A stretch of 63,424 nucleotides of DNA from an uncultured Collinsella sp. (GTDB lineage Bacteria; Actinomycetota; Coriobacteriia; Coriobacteriales; Coriobacteriaceae). The position numbers were made by a program, and so were the translations under genes. The notes below the pieces were generated by a model. The model was not told the origin of the DNA. It made no database searches and worked only from the letters and a program-made list of their open reading frames with translations. Each line of letters opens with the position of its first letter. Position 1 is the first letter of the stretch. Positions 8,463-15,838 of the stretch are shown piece by piece. Where the stretch lies: contig CAJLRE010000004.1 in assembly GCA_905208975.1 (NCBI GenBank), positions 1 through 63,424 of the forward strand. The letters run 5' to 3'.

Positions 8463-9236
8463 ATGCTTACCCAAGCAATCCTCGTCGGCTTAGTCGGAGC
8501 GTTTGGATGTCTCGACTACCAGCTCGGTTCGCTCTATGCGTTCCGCCCCATCGTCCTGTGCCCGCTCGTGGGTCTGGTCCTGGGGGACCTACAGACCGGT
8601 CTTGCCGTAGGTGCAAGCCTTGAGCTGCTGTTTATGGGCTCGATCTCCATTGGCGCTTACGTGCCGCCCAACGAAACCGTCGGTGGCGTGCTTGCCTGTG
8701 CGTTTGCCATTCAGCTCGGTCAGGGTACCGAGACGGCTATCGCGCTTGCCATGCCCATCGCCGTCCTTTCGCTGACGATTGGTAATATTACCAACGCCTT
8801 GTTCCCCGTGTTTGTCGACATGGCAGACAAGTTTGCCCTCAAGGGAAACCTCAAAGGCATCTATGCCGTTCATTGGGGAATTGGAATTTGGGGCTGCATT
8901 GAGTACTTCTTGCTGTGCGGCGGTGCCTTCTATCTGGGTTCCGACGCCATCCAGGGCCTGCTCGACTTCATCCCGTCCTTTGTGATCGATGGTTGCGGCG
9001 TTGCCGCCAACATCCTGCCGGCCATGGGCTTCGCCATGCTCGGCCGCCTGGTGCTCACCAAGCAGCTCGTGCCCTTCTACTTCCTGGGCTTCCTGCTGTG
9101 CTCCTACGCCAACGTGCCCGTCCTGGGCGTCGCCCTGATCGCCATCATCATCGGCATCGACAAGTTCGACCTGCTCGGCCTGGGCGGAGCCCAGCCCCAG
9201 CTCTCCACGGAAGGGGATGAGGACGATGACTTCTAG
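8463..9236 (+). CDS. Mannose-family PTS EIIC, copy 2
   Basis: A 257-residue EIIC paralogue of the gene at 5672. The N-terminal two thirds differ at many positions, including a distinct IGIWGCIEYFLLCGGAFYLG segment. From 8997 on the DNA is identical to copy 1. GGGAGG precedes the ATG. This unit has its own operator but no EIIA or EIIB, so the pair EIIC2/EIID2 must borrow phosphorylated EIIB from set 1 or set 2. The divergent part could alter substrate choice. Confidence 0.92.
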   Translation: MLTQAILVGLVGAFGCLDYQLGSLYAFRPIVLCPLVGLVLGDLQTGLAVGASLELLFMGSISIGAYVPPNETVGGVLACAFAIQLGQGTETAIALAMPIAVLSLTIGNITNALFPVFVDMADKFALKGNLKGIYAVHWGIGIWGCIEYFLLCGGAFYLGSDAIQGLLDFIPSFVIDGCGVAANILPAMGFAMLGRLVLTKQLVPFYFLGFLLCSYANVPVLGVALIAIIIGIDKFDLLGLGGAQPQLSTEGDEDDDF

Positions 9237-10050
9237 TCCCGAGAACAAGATCACGCGCTCCGACCTCGTCAAGAGCGCCGTCAACACCGGCGCCCTGGGC
9301 ATGGAGTTCTCCTGGACCTACTACAAGCAGATGAACATCGCCTTCTGCCTGATGGTCGCCAACATGCTCAAGAAGATCTACGCCGGCCGCCCCGACGACT
9401 ACGCCGAGGCCCTGCACCGCCACTGCGCGTTCTTCAACATCACCGTCCAGTTCGCCCCGTTCGTCGGCGGCATCGCGATGGCCATGGAGGAGAAGGTCGC
9501 CCGCGGCGAGATCGAGCCCGAGAGCGTCAACGACGTCAAGGCCGCCCTCATGGGCCCGCTGTCCGGCATCGGCGACTCCATCTTCCTGTCGACGCTGCGC
9601 GTGGTCGCCGCCGCGGTGGGCATCAGCCTGTGCCAGGCCGGCAACCCCTTCGGCCCCATCGCCTTCCTGCTGATCTACAACGTCCCCGGCTTCGCGCTGC
9701 GCGTCTGGGGCGCCGTCAAGGGCTACGAGCTGGGCGTGGGCTTCCTGGACGAGGCCCAGAGGACCGGCCTCATGCAGAAGATCATGACCTGCGTGGGCAT
9801 CGTGGGCGTCATGGTCGTGGGCGCCATGTGCAAGGACATGTTCTGGGCCAGCATCCCGGTGGCCATCGGCTCGGGCGAGGACGCCCAGACCCTCCAGGAC
9901 ATCCTGGACGGCATCATGCCCGGCATGCTCGGCATGCTCGCCTTCTGGCTGTACTACTGGCTGCTGTCCAAGAAGATCAACCCCATGGTGCTGATCGTGG
10001 CCACCATGGTCGTGGGCATCGTCGGCGCGTTCTTCGGCGTGCTGGCGTAA
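9226..10050 (+). CDS. Mannose-family PTS EIID, copy 2
   Basis: A 274-residue EIID whose protein sequence is identical to the gene at 6435, within the 1063-bp repeated tract. ATG at 9217 is an alternative start. It overlaps EIIC copy 2 and is followed by a strong terminator. Exact identity beside diverged EIIC halves points to recent conversion or duplication. Confidence 0.92.
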   Translation: MTSSPENKITRSDLVKSAVNTGALGMEFSWTYYKQMNIAFCLMVANMLKKIYAGRPDDYAEALHRHCAFFNITVQFAPFVGGIAMAMEEKVARGEIEPESVNDVKAALMGPLSGIGDSIFLSTLRVVAAAVGISLCQAGNPFGPIAFLLIYNVPGFALRVWGAVKGYELGVGFLDEAQRTGLMQKIMTCVGIVGVMVVGAMCKDMFWASIPVAIGSGEDAQTLQDILDGIMPGMLGMLAFWLYYWLLSKKINPMVLIVATMVVGIVGAFFGVLA

Positions 10051-10084
10051 GGGCCCGGCTGCATAGATTTTCGTTGCAACCTGG

Positions 10085-10124
10085 AAAGGGGATGGAGCAG
10101 GCCTATGCCCTCCATCCCCTTTTT
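10085..10124 (+). terminator. Intrinsic terminator after EIID copy 2
   Basis: AAAGGGGATGGAG and CTCCATCCCCTTT pair over 13 bases around a short loop, followed by a T-run. It ends the EIIC2/EIID2 unit just before the MFS gene. Confidence 0.88.
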
Positions 10125-10141
10125 GTATAGAAGGAGTTCGT

Positions 10142-11356
10142 ATGTTCGCGAAGGATCGCGAAGCAATGCGCCTGACGCCGGCAGAGGTCAGGCTGATTCT
10201 TATTGAGTCCCTGCAGTGGTGCGCCAACAACGCGGTCTACTTTTTGGGGCTTATCGGTGCGGCCACGTATGATCTGGCCGGCACGGCCTTTTTGGTTGCT
10301 GCCATTACGCTCGTGCGCAATCTTATGACGTCGGCGGGCAATATGGTGTCGGGCTCGGTCATCGATCGCTTTGGACCGCGCCGGACGTCGTTTGTGACGT
10401 GCGTGATTACGGCAGTGCTATCGCTTGGCGTGGGGTTAGCGCCGTTGTCTGTCCCCGGGCTTGTGTTTGCCGCGTGCGTCTTGGGGCTTGCGGGCGGCTT
10501 TATCAACACCTGCACGCATGCGTTTCCGGGATACCTGGAGTCGACCACCGAGGGCCGTACCCGCGTGAACGGTCTCATGGTGTTCTACAGCAATATCGCC
10601 TATACCGCTGGCCCGCTGCTCGGTGGTGCCATCGTGAGTTGTTTTGCCACGCAATCGGTCTATCTGCTCATGGCGGGCATGATGGGTGTGGCGGCTGTGC
10701 TCTCCTTGGGCTGTCACGAGTGCGTTGTTCCCGCAAAAGGGGAGAAGCCGAAGGGCGGTATTCTGGGCGGCATGGCCGAGGGTGCGCGGCTTACGTTTCG
10801 CGACCACGACCTGCGCCTCATCTTTATCTCGGGCTTTTTGGGTTTCTTTGCGTTCGGCGCGTTCGATTCGCTGGAGTCGTTGTTCTACCGTGATGTGCTC
10901 AACGTGGATATCGTCTGGCTGGGCTGGCTGTCCTCGGTCGTGGGCCTTACTTCCTCGGTGGGTGCGTTCATCCTGACCAAGCTTTCTGCTCGCCATGTCA
11001 ACCTGCGATTGCTGCTCGGCGCGCTCATGGCCGTGGGCATTGGGTCCATGGTGTACGTGGGCACCGATATGCTGGGGGTCGCGATTATCGGTCAGGCGAT
11101 TAACGGTATGGCCTGGGGATTCCTAGAACCGCTACAGATGATCTTGATTCAGGAGCGCGCCGACATCAAATACCTGGGGCGCATTACCGGCTTTGTGCGT
11201 TTTGGCCTGATGAGCGCCGGCGTGCTGCCGCTGCTGGCGGCTCCGTTTTTAGCGGAGGCATTGGGCGTCCAGGCGGTGCTGTTTGGGGCATCGACCATTA
11301 TTGCACTGGTAGGAACGCTGTTCTTTGTCGCACAAGGGAGGCGTCGGCGGTGTTAG
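10142..11356 (+). CDS. Major facilitator superfamily transporter
   Basis: A 404-residue membrane protein with about twelve hydrophobic segments. The loop between helices 2 and 3 carries the MFS-type motif GSVIDRFGPRRTS (about 62-74). AAGGAG lies 5 bases before the ATG. It follows a terminator and precedes operator C, so it is probably transcribed separately or by read-through. Substrate is unknown; in this setting it may move an Amadori compound or a breakdown product. Confidence 0.88.
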   Translation: MFAKDREAMRLTPAEVRLILIESLQWCANNAVYFLGLIGAATYDLAGTAFLVAAITLVRNLMTSAGNMVSGSVIDRFGPRRTSFVTCVITAVLSLGVGLAPLSVPGLVFAACVLGLAGGFINTCTHAFPGYLESTTEGRTRVNGLMVFYSNIAYTAGPLLGGAIVSCFATQSVYLLMAGMMGVAAVLSLGCHECVVPAKGEKPKGGILGGMAEGARLTFRDHDLRLIFISGFLGFFAFGAFDSLESLFYRDVLNVDIVWLGWLSSVVGLTSSVGAFILTKLSARHVNLRLLLGALMAVGIGSMVYVGTDMLGVAIIGQAINGMAWGFLEPLQMILIQERADIKYLGRITGFVRFGLMSAGVLPLLAAPFLAEALGVQAVLFGASTIIALVGTLFFVAQGRRRRC

Positions 11357-11374
11357 CTATACATTCAATTCTAA

Positions 11375-11479
11375 TTTAATACCACTCACCAGAGAATTTC
11401 GACCGTTCACCGAGGATTGGAATAGATTGATAAGTGGTATTAAAAACACGTTAGGTGTATGTCTATAATTGGTATCGAA
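11375..11479 (+). promoter_or_regulatory. Promoter/operator C with perfect TATAAT and paired GGTATYRAA boxes
   Basis: An inverted TTTAATACC lies at 11375-11383. CCGTTCACCG starts at 11403, GGTATTAAA is at 11436-11444, TATAAT at 11464-11469 and GGTATCGAA at 11471-11479. Order and spacing match operator B exactly (35 bases between boxes), and operator A closely. It drives frlB copy 2. Confidence 0.72.
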
Positions 11480-11526
11480 AAGAAACGCGATGTATAGATT
11501 CGCGTACAGGACAGAAAGGAAAAGCC

Positions 11527-12588
11527 ATGAAGGAAACCGAGAAGATCGAGATCATGCACTTTAGCCAGGAGGGTTACGTCGAGGACGGCAAGGCGCTCTA
11601 CGAGACCGGCAAGAAGATGACCGCGCTCGCCGACAAGGTCGCCGACGAGGGCTACGACGCCGTGTTCCTGATGGGCGTCGGCGGCACCTGGGACGAGCTC
11701 ATGCAGCTCGAGTACCTCATGAACAAGTTCGGCGACCGCGACCTCGAGGTCTACCTGATCCACGCCGCCGAGTGGAACGTCATGGGCCACAAGCGCATGA
11801 CCGAGAAGTCCGTCGTGCTCACCGCCTCCGAGTCCGGCACCACCCCCGAGGTCCTCGAGGCCGTCAAGAAGATGAAGGAGATGGGCGTACGCGTCTATGC
11901 CATGACCAAGCCCGAGGGCCCCATCGGCCAGGCTGTGGGTGCCGAGAACTGCGTCGCCATGGCTTCTGACCATGGTTCGGGCGGCTGCGAGAAGGGCTAC
12001 TACCTCGCCGACTGCTTCGGCCTGCGCCTGCTCAACCGCCGCGGCTGCTTCCCGCAGTTCGACAAGTTTATTGAGCAGACCAAGGATGTTTGGACCCACC
12101 TGGTCGACATCCGCAAGAGCTTCGAGCCGCGCGCCGAGGAGCTCGCCAAGAAGTACGCCCTGGCCCCCTACACCATGTTCATCGGCTCCGGCGCCCTGTG
12201 GGGCGAGACGATCCTGTTCTCGATGTGCATCCTCGAGGAGATGCAGTGGAAGCGCACCCGCTACATCACCTCGGCAGACTTCTTCCACGGCACCCTCGAG
12301 CTCGTGGAGCCCGGCGTCCCGGTCTTCCTGTTCATGGGCGAGGACGAGAACCGCAAGCTCGACGAGCGCGTCCGCGCCTTCCTGACCCGCGGCGTGACCG
12401 GCGACACCGACATCAACATCATCGACACCGCCGAGTTCGCGATCCCGGGCCTTGACGACGAGTTCCGCGTCATCGTGTCTCCGTGGATCCTCTCCTCGCT
12501 GATCACCGATCGCCTTGCTGCTTACTACGAGACGGTCACCAAGCACAACCTCAACTACCGTCGTTACTATCACCAGTTCGACTACTAA
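11527..12588 (+). CDS. frlB: FrlB/GfrF-type fructoselysine-6-phosphate deglycase, copy 2
   Basis: A 353-residue paralogue of the gene at 3546, differing in the first 20 residues (HFSQEGYVEDG against HFDQEGYLEDG) and in the last 30 (SSLITDRLAAYY against TVLVTDRLARYY). All SIS and EPGVP motifs are kept. AAAGGAAAAG precedes the ATG; an in-frame upstream start at 11455 would lie within the promoter. The central 0.9 kb is nearly identical to copy 1. It would have been read together with the EIIA-B-C-D set 2 through the terminator now split by an IS. Confidence 0.87.
   Translation: MKETEKIEIMHFSQEGYVEDGKALYETGKKMTALADKVADEGYDAVFLMGVGGTWDELMQLEYLMNKFGDRDLEVYLIHAAEWNVMGHKRMTEKSVVLTASESGTTPEVLEAVKKMKEMGVRVYAMTKPEGPIGQAVGAENCVAMASDHGSGGCEKGYYLADCFGLRLLNRRGCFPQFDKFIEQTKDVWTHLVDIRKSFEPRAEELAKKYALAPYTMFIGSGALWGETILFSMCILEEMQWKRTRYITSADFFHGTLELVEPGVPVFLFMGEDENRKLDERVRAFLTRGVTGDTDINIIDTAEFAIPGLDDEFRVIVSPWILSSLITDRLAAYYETVTKHNLNYRRYYHQFDY
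11579..12476 (+). repeat. About 0.9-kb near-identical tract shared with 3598-4495 (frlB)
   Basis: At a constant offset of 7981 the two frlB genes match base for base apart from two silent changes that I could see (3644/11625 and 4466/12447). Outside the tract both ends of the genes diverge. Confidence 0.85.
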
Positions 12589-12623
12589 TCGGTGACAAAT
12601 AAGCTACTGATCAAGAAGCACCC

Positions 12624-12633
12624 TGCCCGGGCG
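12624..12633 (+). terminator. Left half of an intrinsic terminator split by the IS
   Basis: TGCCCGGGCG at 12624-12633 is the left arm. The right arm, GCATGCGTCCGGGCA followed by TTTTT, begins at 14084 beyond the IS. Joined, with one GCG copy removed, they give a 24-base palindrome with one G-U pair and a T5 tail, 35 bases after the frlB stop. Confidence 0.72.
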
Positions 12634-12671
12634 TGAACTGCGTCCCAAATCTTGGACGCCCTAAATAGCGA

Positions 12672-13583
12672 CTAGGCCGCGAGGGCCTGATTCCGGAACT
12701 CCTCCGGGGTCAGGCCCTTCAATCTTACCTGCCTCCGGCTCGTGTTCCAGTGGACTATGTATTCCTCGAGGTCGCGTTTGAAATCCTCGAACGTCTCCCA
12801 CTCGCGGCCCCGGTAGAACTCGTCCTTGACGTGGCCGAAGAGCTGCTCGGTGGCGGCGTTGTCGATGCAGTTCGCCTTCCTGGACATGCTCTGGACGATG
12901 CCGGCGGCCTCGAGCCTGGATGTGTACGAGGCGTGCTGGTACTGCCAGCCCCGGTCCGAGTGCATGGTCGGGGCGGCGCCCTCGGGGATCTTGGACAGCA
13001 GCTCGTCGAGCATCCTGACCTGCTGGGCCATGTCGGGCGTGGTCGATATGTCGCTCGCCACAATCTCCTTGGTGCAGAAGTCCAGCGTCGGGGCCCAGTA
13101 GGCCTTGCCGCCCGCCACCTTGAACTCGGTGACGTCCGTTCCCAGCTTCCGCCACGGGGCCCCGGCGTCGAAATCCCTCGCGATCACGTTCTCGAACGTC
13201 CTGCCGACGACGCCCCTGTACGAGTTGTACCTGTGGTAGGCCGTCTCGCGTCTGATACCGCAGCGAATCCCCATCTCGCGCATCATCTTGAGCACGGTCT
13301 TGTCGGCTATCACGGCCCCCTCTTCCGCCCTGAGGCACATCGCTATCTGCCGGTGCCCGCAGCCGTTGGCGGTGCGCGAGAAGATCTCGGCGGCCGCCTC
13401 CCAGAGCTCGGGGCGCGTGGGCCTCGGCGGGTGCGCGAGGGCGTAGTAGTAGGTCGACCGCTTGAGCTCGGCGCATGCGAGCAGGTGCCCGAGCGCGTGC
13501 CCCTCGGCGCGCAGGGCCGCGACCGCTTCGGCCTTCGCCCTGGTCAGAGCCCGTCCCTCTCGACCAGGGCGCGTAATTTTTTT
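12672..13583 (-). CDS. IS3-family transposase orfB (DDE integrase domain), expressed by -1 frameshift
   Basis: About 303 residues from the frameshift site. It holds an HTH_21-like start, then the rve/DDE catalytic core: first Asp in LGTDVTEF, second Asp in HSDRGWQYQ and Glu in NAATEQLFGHVKDE, ending WNTSRRQVRLKGLTPEEF. There is no convincing start codon at its beginning. The run of seven A at 13583-13577 (minus strand) at the orfA/orfB overlap is a classic slippery site. The product would be an OrfAB fusion that cuts and joins the IS ends. Confidence 0.9.
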   Translation of the reverse strand, partial: KKITRPGREGRALTRAKAEAVAALRAEGHALGHLLACAELKRSTYYYALAHPPRPTRPELWEAAAEIFSRTANGCGHRQIAMCLRAEEGAVIADKTVLKMMREMGIRCGIRRETAYHRYNSYRGVVGRTFENVIARDFDAGAPWRKLGTDVTEFKVAGGKAYWAPTLDFCTKEIVASDISTTPDMAQQVRMLDELLSKIPEGAAPTMHSDRGWQYQHASYTSRLEAAGIVQSMSRKANCIDNAATEQLFGHVKDEFYRGREWETFEDFKRDLEEYIVHWNTSRRQVRLKGLTPEEFRNQALAA

Positions 13584-14035
13584 AGGTAGGCCACCTCGGT
13601 CTCGAGCCTTCGGCAGCGCTCCTCGAGCTCCTGCTCGCGGGTGCGCGGCCTCGCCTTGGAACCGCTCGGCCGGCCCTTGGGCCTCGGGCGCAGGGCCTCC
13701 GCGCCGCCCCGGCGGTATAGCGCGCACCACTTCTTGAGCGGCGACATCGACATTATGCCGAACGCCGCCATCGCCTCGGTCTTCGTCATGCCGCCGTCGA
13801 CGACGGCGGAGGCGGCGGCGACCTTCTGCTCGTATGTGTACCTGCCCTGCTTTCCGTCCATGCGCAGCAGCACCTCGCTCCCGAATGCGCGGTATATCTC
13901 CTGCCATCTTCTCACGGCTTCCACGGGAAGCGAAAGGGCAATCGCGGCAGATTTATACCCGTGCCCGAGCTCGAAGAGCCCTATGGCCGCCTTCCTGGCC
14001 TCGATATCATGCTTCACTCTCAAATCAACGCGCAT
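13544..14035 (-). CDS. IS3-family transposase orfA (helix-turn-helix)
   Basis: A 163-residue protein beginning MRVDLRVKHD with two helix-turn-helix-like repeats (GHGYKSAAIALSLPVEAVRRW and GGMTKTEAMAAFGIMSMSPLKKW) and a C-terminal leucine-zipper-like coil ending LEVAYLKKLRAL, as in IS150 relatives. It binds the IS ends and supplies the N-terminus of the OrfAB fusion. It overlaps orfB in another frame. Confidence 0.88.
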   Translation of the reverse strand: MRVDLRVKHDIEARKAAIGLFELGHGYKSAAIALSLPVEAVRRWQEIYRAFGSEVLLRMDGKQGRYTYEQKVAAASAVVDGGMTKTEAMAAFGIMSMSPLKKWCALYRRGGAEALRPRPKGRPSGSKARPRTREQELEERCRRLETEVAYLKKLRALVERDGL

Positions 14036-14083
14036 AAAGAAAGCCTCCCATTTCTCATGTCCAAGAAATGGGAGGCAGTTCAG

Positions 14084-14105
14084 CGCATGCGTCCGGGCAT
14101 TTTTA
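14084..14105 (+). terminator. Right half of the IS-split terminator
   Basis: CATGCGTCCGGGCA followed by TTTTT. It completes the hairpin begun at 12624. Alone it can form only a small stem, so the terminator is probably inactive in the present arrangement. Confidence 0.65.
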
Positions 14106-14134
14106 TGCCGAAATTCGCAAGAAAGGGGAATCGA

Positions 14135-14551
14135 ATGAGGCAGTTTATCGTGGCGTCCCATGCTCATTTCGCGTCTGGAATCGTCGAGAGCATCGGCCTG
14201 CTCTCCGGCGAGCGCGAAAACGTCCATGCGCTGTCTATGTATGTCGACGGAAACGAGGACCTGGTCAAGGAGGCAGCAGCGATTCTGGACGGCTTTGCCG
14301 CGGACGATGAGGTCGTAGTTTGCACCGACCTCTTTGGCGGCAGCGTCAACAACGAGTTCACCAAGATCGTCCAGACGCGCCCCAACACGCACCTGGTGAC
14401 CAATATGAACCTGCCACTCCTTATTCAGCTGCTGTTCGTGCCCGACTCCACCCCGATCGATGAGGCCATTCGCCAGATCGTCGAGGCGGACGACACCAAG
14501 GTCAAGTACGTCAACGACCTGCTGGGGCAGGCCGAACTCGATGAGTTTTAA
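14135..14551 (+). CDS. Mannose-family PTS EIIA, set 2
   Basis: A 138-residue EIIA with the phosphorylated histidine at His9 (VASHAHFASG) and CTDLFGGSVNNE. AAAGGGG precedes the ATG at 14135. It is clearly paralogous to the EIIA at 4654 and shares a 47-base identical run with it, but is otherwise diverged. It begins a tightly packed EIIA-B-C-D run that lies only 52 bases after the IS end, so its expression may now depend on the IS or on a promoter not recognised. Confidence 0.93.
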   Translation: MRQFIVASHAHFASGIVESIGLLSGERENVHALSMYVDGNEDLVKEAAAILDGFAADDEVVVCTDLFGGSVNNEFTKIVQTRPNTHLVTNMNLPLLIQLLFVPDSTPIDEAIRQIVEADDTKVKYVNDLLGQAELDEF

Positions 14552-14567
14552 TCGTTAGGAGCACATC

Positions 14568-15038
14568 ATGATTCAGATGATTCGTGTAGATTATCGACTG
14601 CTGCACGGCCAGGTTGCCGTTAGTTGGACCTCGGCTCTGGGTGCCGACTGCATCCTGTTGGTGAGCGACACAGTCCTCAATGACAAGCTTCGTCTGCAGG
14701 CCCTGTCTCTTGCAAAGCCGGAGGGCTGCAAGGTCGTCGTCAAAAACACCGAGGATGCCGTCAAGGCGCTCCAGAGCGGTGTGACCGATAAGTACAAGCT
14801 CTTCGTGGTTTGCGAGACGATCCAGCAGGCCGGTGCCGTCGCCAAGGCGATGGGCGTCAAGAAGATCAACCTCGGCAATGTTGCCTTTAGCGAGGATGCC
14901 CGCCAGGTCTCGACGAGCGTGTTCCTTACGCCCGAGAACGAGGCCTACGTGAAGGAGCTGCTCGGCGACGGCTACGAGCTGTTCATTCAGATGATTCCGG
15001 CAGATGCGAAGACTGACGCCGCGAAGGTCATCGGTTAG
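14568..15038 (+). CDS. Mannose-family PTS EIIB, set 2
   Basis: A 156-residue EIIB. The active histidine is His13 in RVDYRLLHGQVAVSW. TTAGGAG precedes the ATG. It is paralogous to the gene at 5131, with a shorter C-terminal part, and sits 16 bases after EIIA and 8 before EIIC. Confidence 0.93.
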   Translation: MIQMIRVDYRLLHGQVAVSWTSALGADCILLVSDTVLNDKLRLQALSLAKPEGCKVVVKNTEDAVKALQSGVTDKYKLFVVCETIQQAGAVAKAMGVKKINLGNVAFSEDARQVSTSVFLTPENEAYVKELLGDGYELFIQMIPADAKTDAAKVIG

Positions 15039-15046
15039 GGGCCATC

Positions 15047-15838
15047 ATGGTTATCAAGACAATCCTGATTTTCCTTATTGCCCTTTTGGGTTATTCCGAG
15101 TGGCTGACGGGCACGAGCTACCTCCAGCGCCCGATTGTGCTCGGACCTCTGGTTGGCCTTGTCATGGGCGACATGGTGACCGGCACGATCATGGGCGCCA
15201 CGATGGAGCTTGCCATGGTCGGCGCCATCTCGGTCGGTGCGTATAACCCGCCCGATACGATTTCCGGCACTATCCTGGGCGTATCGCTTGCCATGCAGGC
15301 CGGTGCGGACGCTTCGGCGGCCCTGACCTTGGGCATTCCCATCGCAACGATCGTTCTGGCGCTCGATACCGCCCTGGGCCAGCCGGTGATGCTGCTGTTG
15401 GTGCACCGTATCGACAAAAACGTCGAGGACGGAGACACCAAGGCCATCACGCGCAACATGCTTATCGCGGGTTATGCGCAGAGCTGGTGCGGCCTGCTGA
15501 TTATTCCCCTGGCATTCTTCTTTGGCGCCGATGCCGTCGCCAGCCTGCTCAACATCATCCCCGATTTCGTTCAGACCGGCATGGATGTCGCCGCCGCCTT
15601 CTTGCCCGCACTCGGCTTTGCGATGCTGGCGCAGATGATTATGAACAAAACGGTGGCTCCGTTCTTCTTCGCTGGCTTCTTCCTCGTCGCCTACTTTGGC
15701 ATTAGCACGACGGGCGTGGCGATCTTTGCCGCGATCATCGTCGTCGCGATGACGGTTTTGGGCGAGAAGAAAAAGGCGGAGCAGCCCGCAGTGGCAACCG
15801 AGGATCCTGCGATTGGGAGTGGGTTCGATGAGTTTTAA
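15047..15838 (+). CDS. Mannose-family PTS EIIC, set 2
   Basis: A 263-residue EIIC permease with GATMELAMVGAISVGAYNPPD (about 48-68) in place of the GASLELLFMGS motif of the other two. It is much more distant from EIIC copies 1 and 2 than they are from each other, which suggests a different substrate. It overlaps EIID by 11 bases. Confidence 0.93.
   Translation: MVIKTILIFLIALLGYSEWLTGTSYLQRPIVLGPLVGLVMGDMVTGTIMGATMELAMVGAISVGAYNPPDTISGTILGVSLAMQAGADASAALTLGIPIATIVLALDTALGQPVMLLLVHRIDKNVEDGDTKAITRNMLIAGYAQSWCGLLIIPLAFFFGADAVASLLNIIPDFVQTGMDVAAAFLPALGFAMLAQMIMNKTVAPFFFAGFFLVAYFGISTTGVAIFAAIIVVAMTVLGEKKKAEQPAVATEDPAIGSGFDEF

Larger units (their letters stand above)
12634..14082 (-). mobile_element. 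IS3-family (IS150-like) insertion sequence, 1449 bp
   Basis: Terminal inverted repeats start TGAACTGC at both ends: 12634-12657 on the left and the reverse complement ending at 14082. They share TGAACTGC-TCCCA--TCTTGGAC. The triplet GCG at 12631-12633 and 14083-14085 is the likely 3-bp target duplication. The element carries orfA and orfB on the minus strand, joined by a frameshift signal. Both frames and both ends look intact, so it may be active. Confidence 0.9.
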
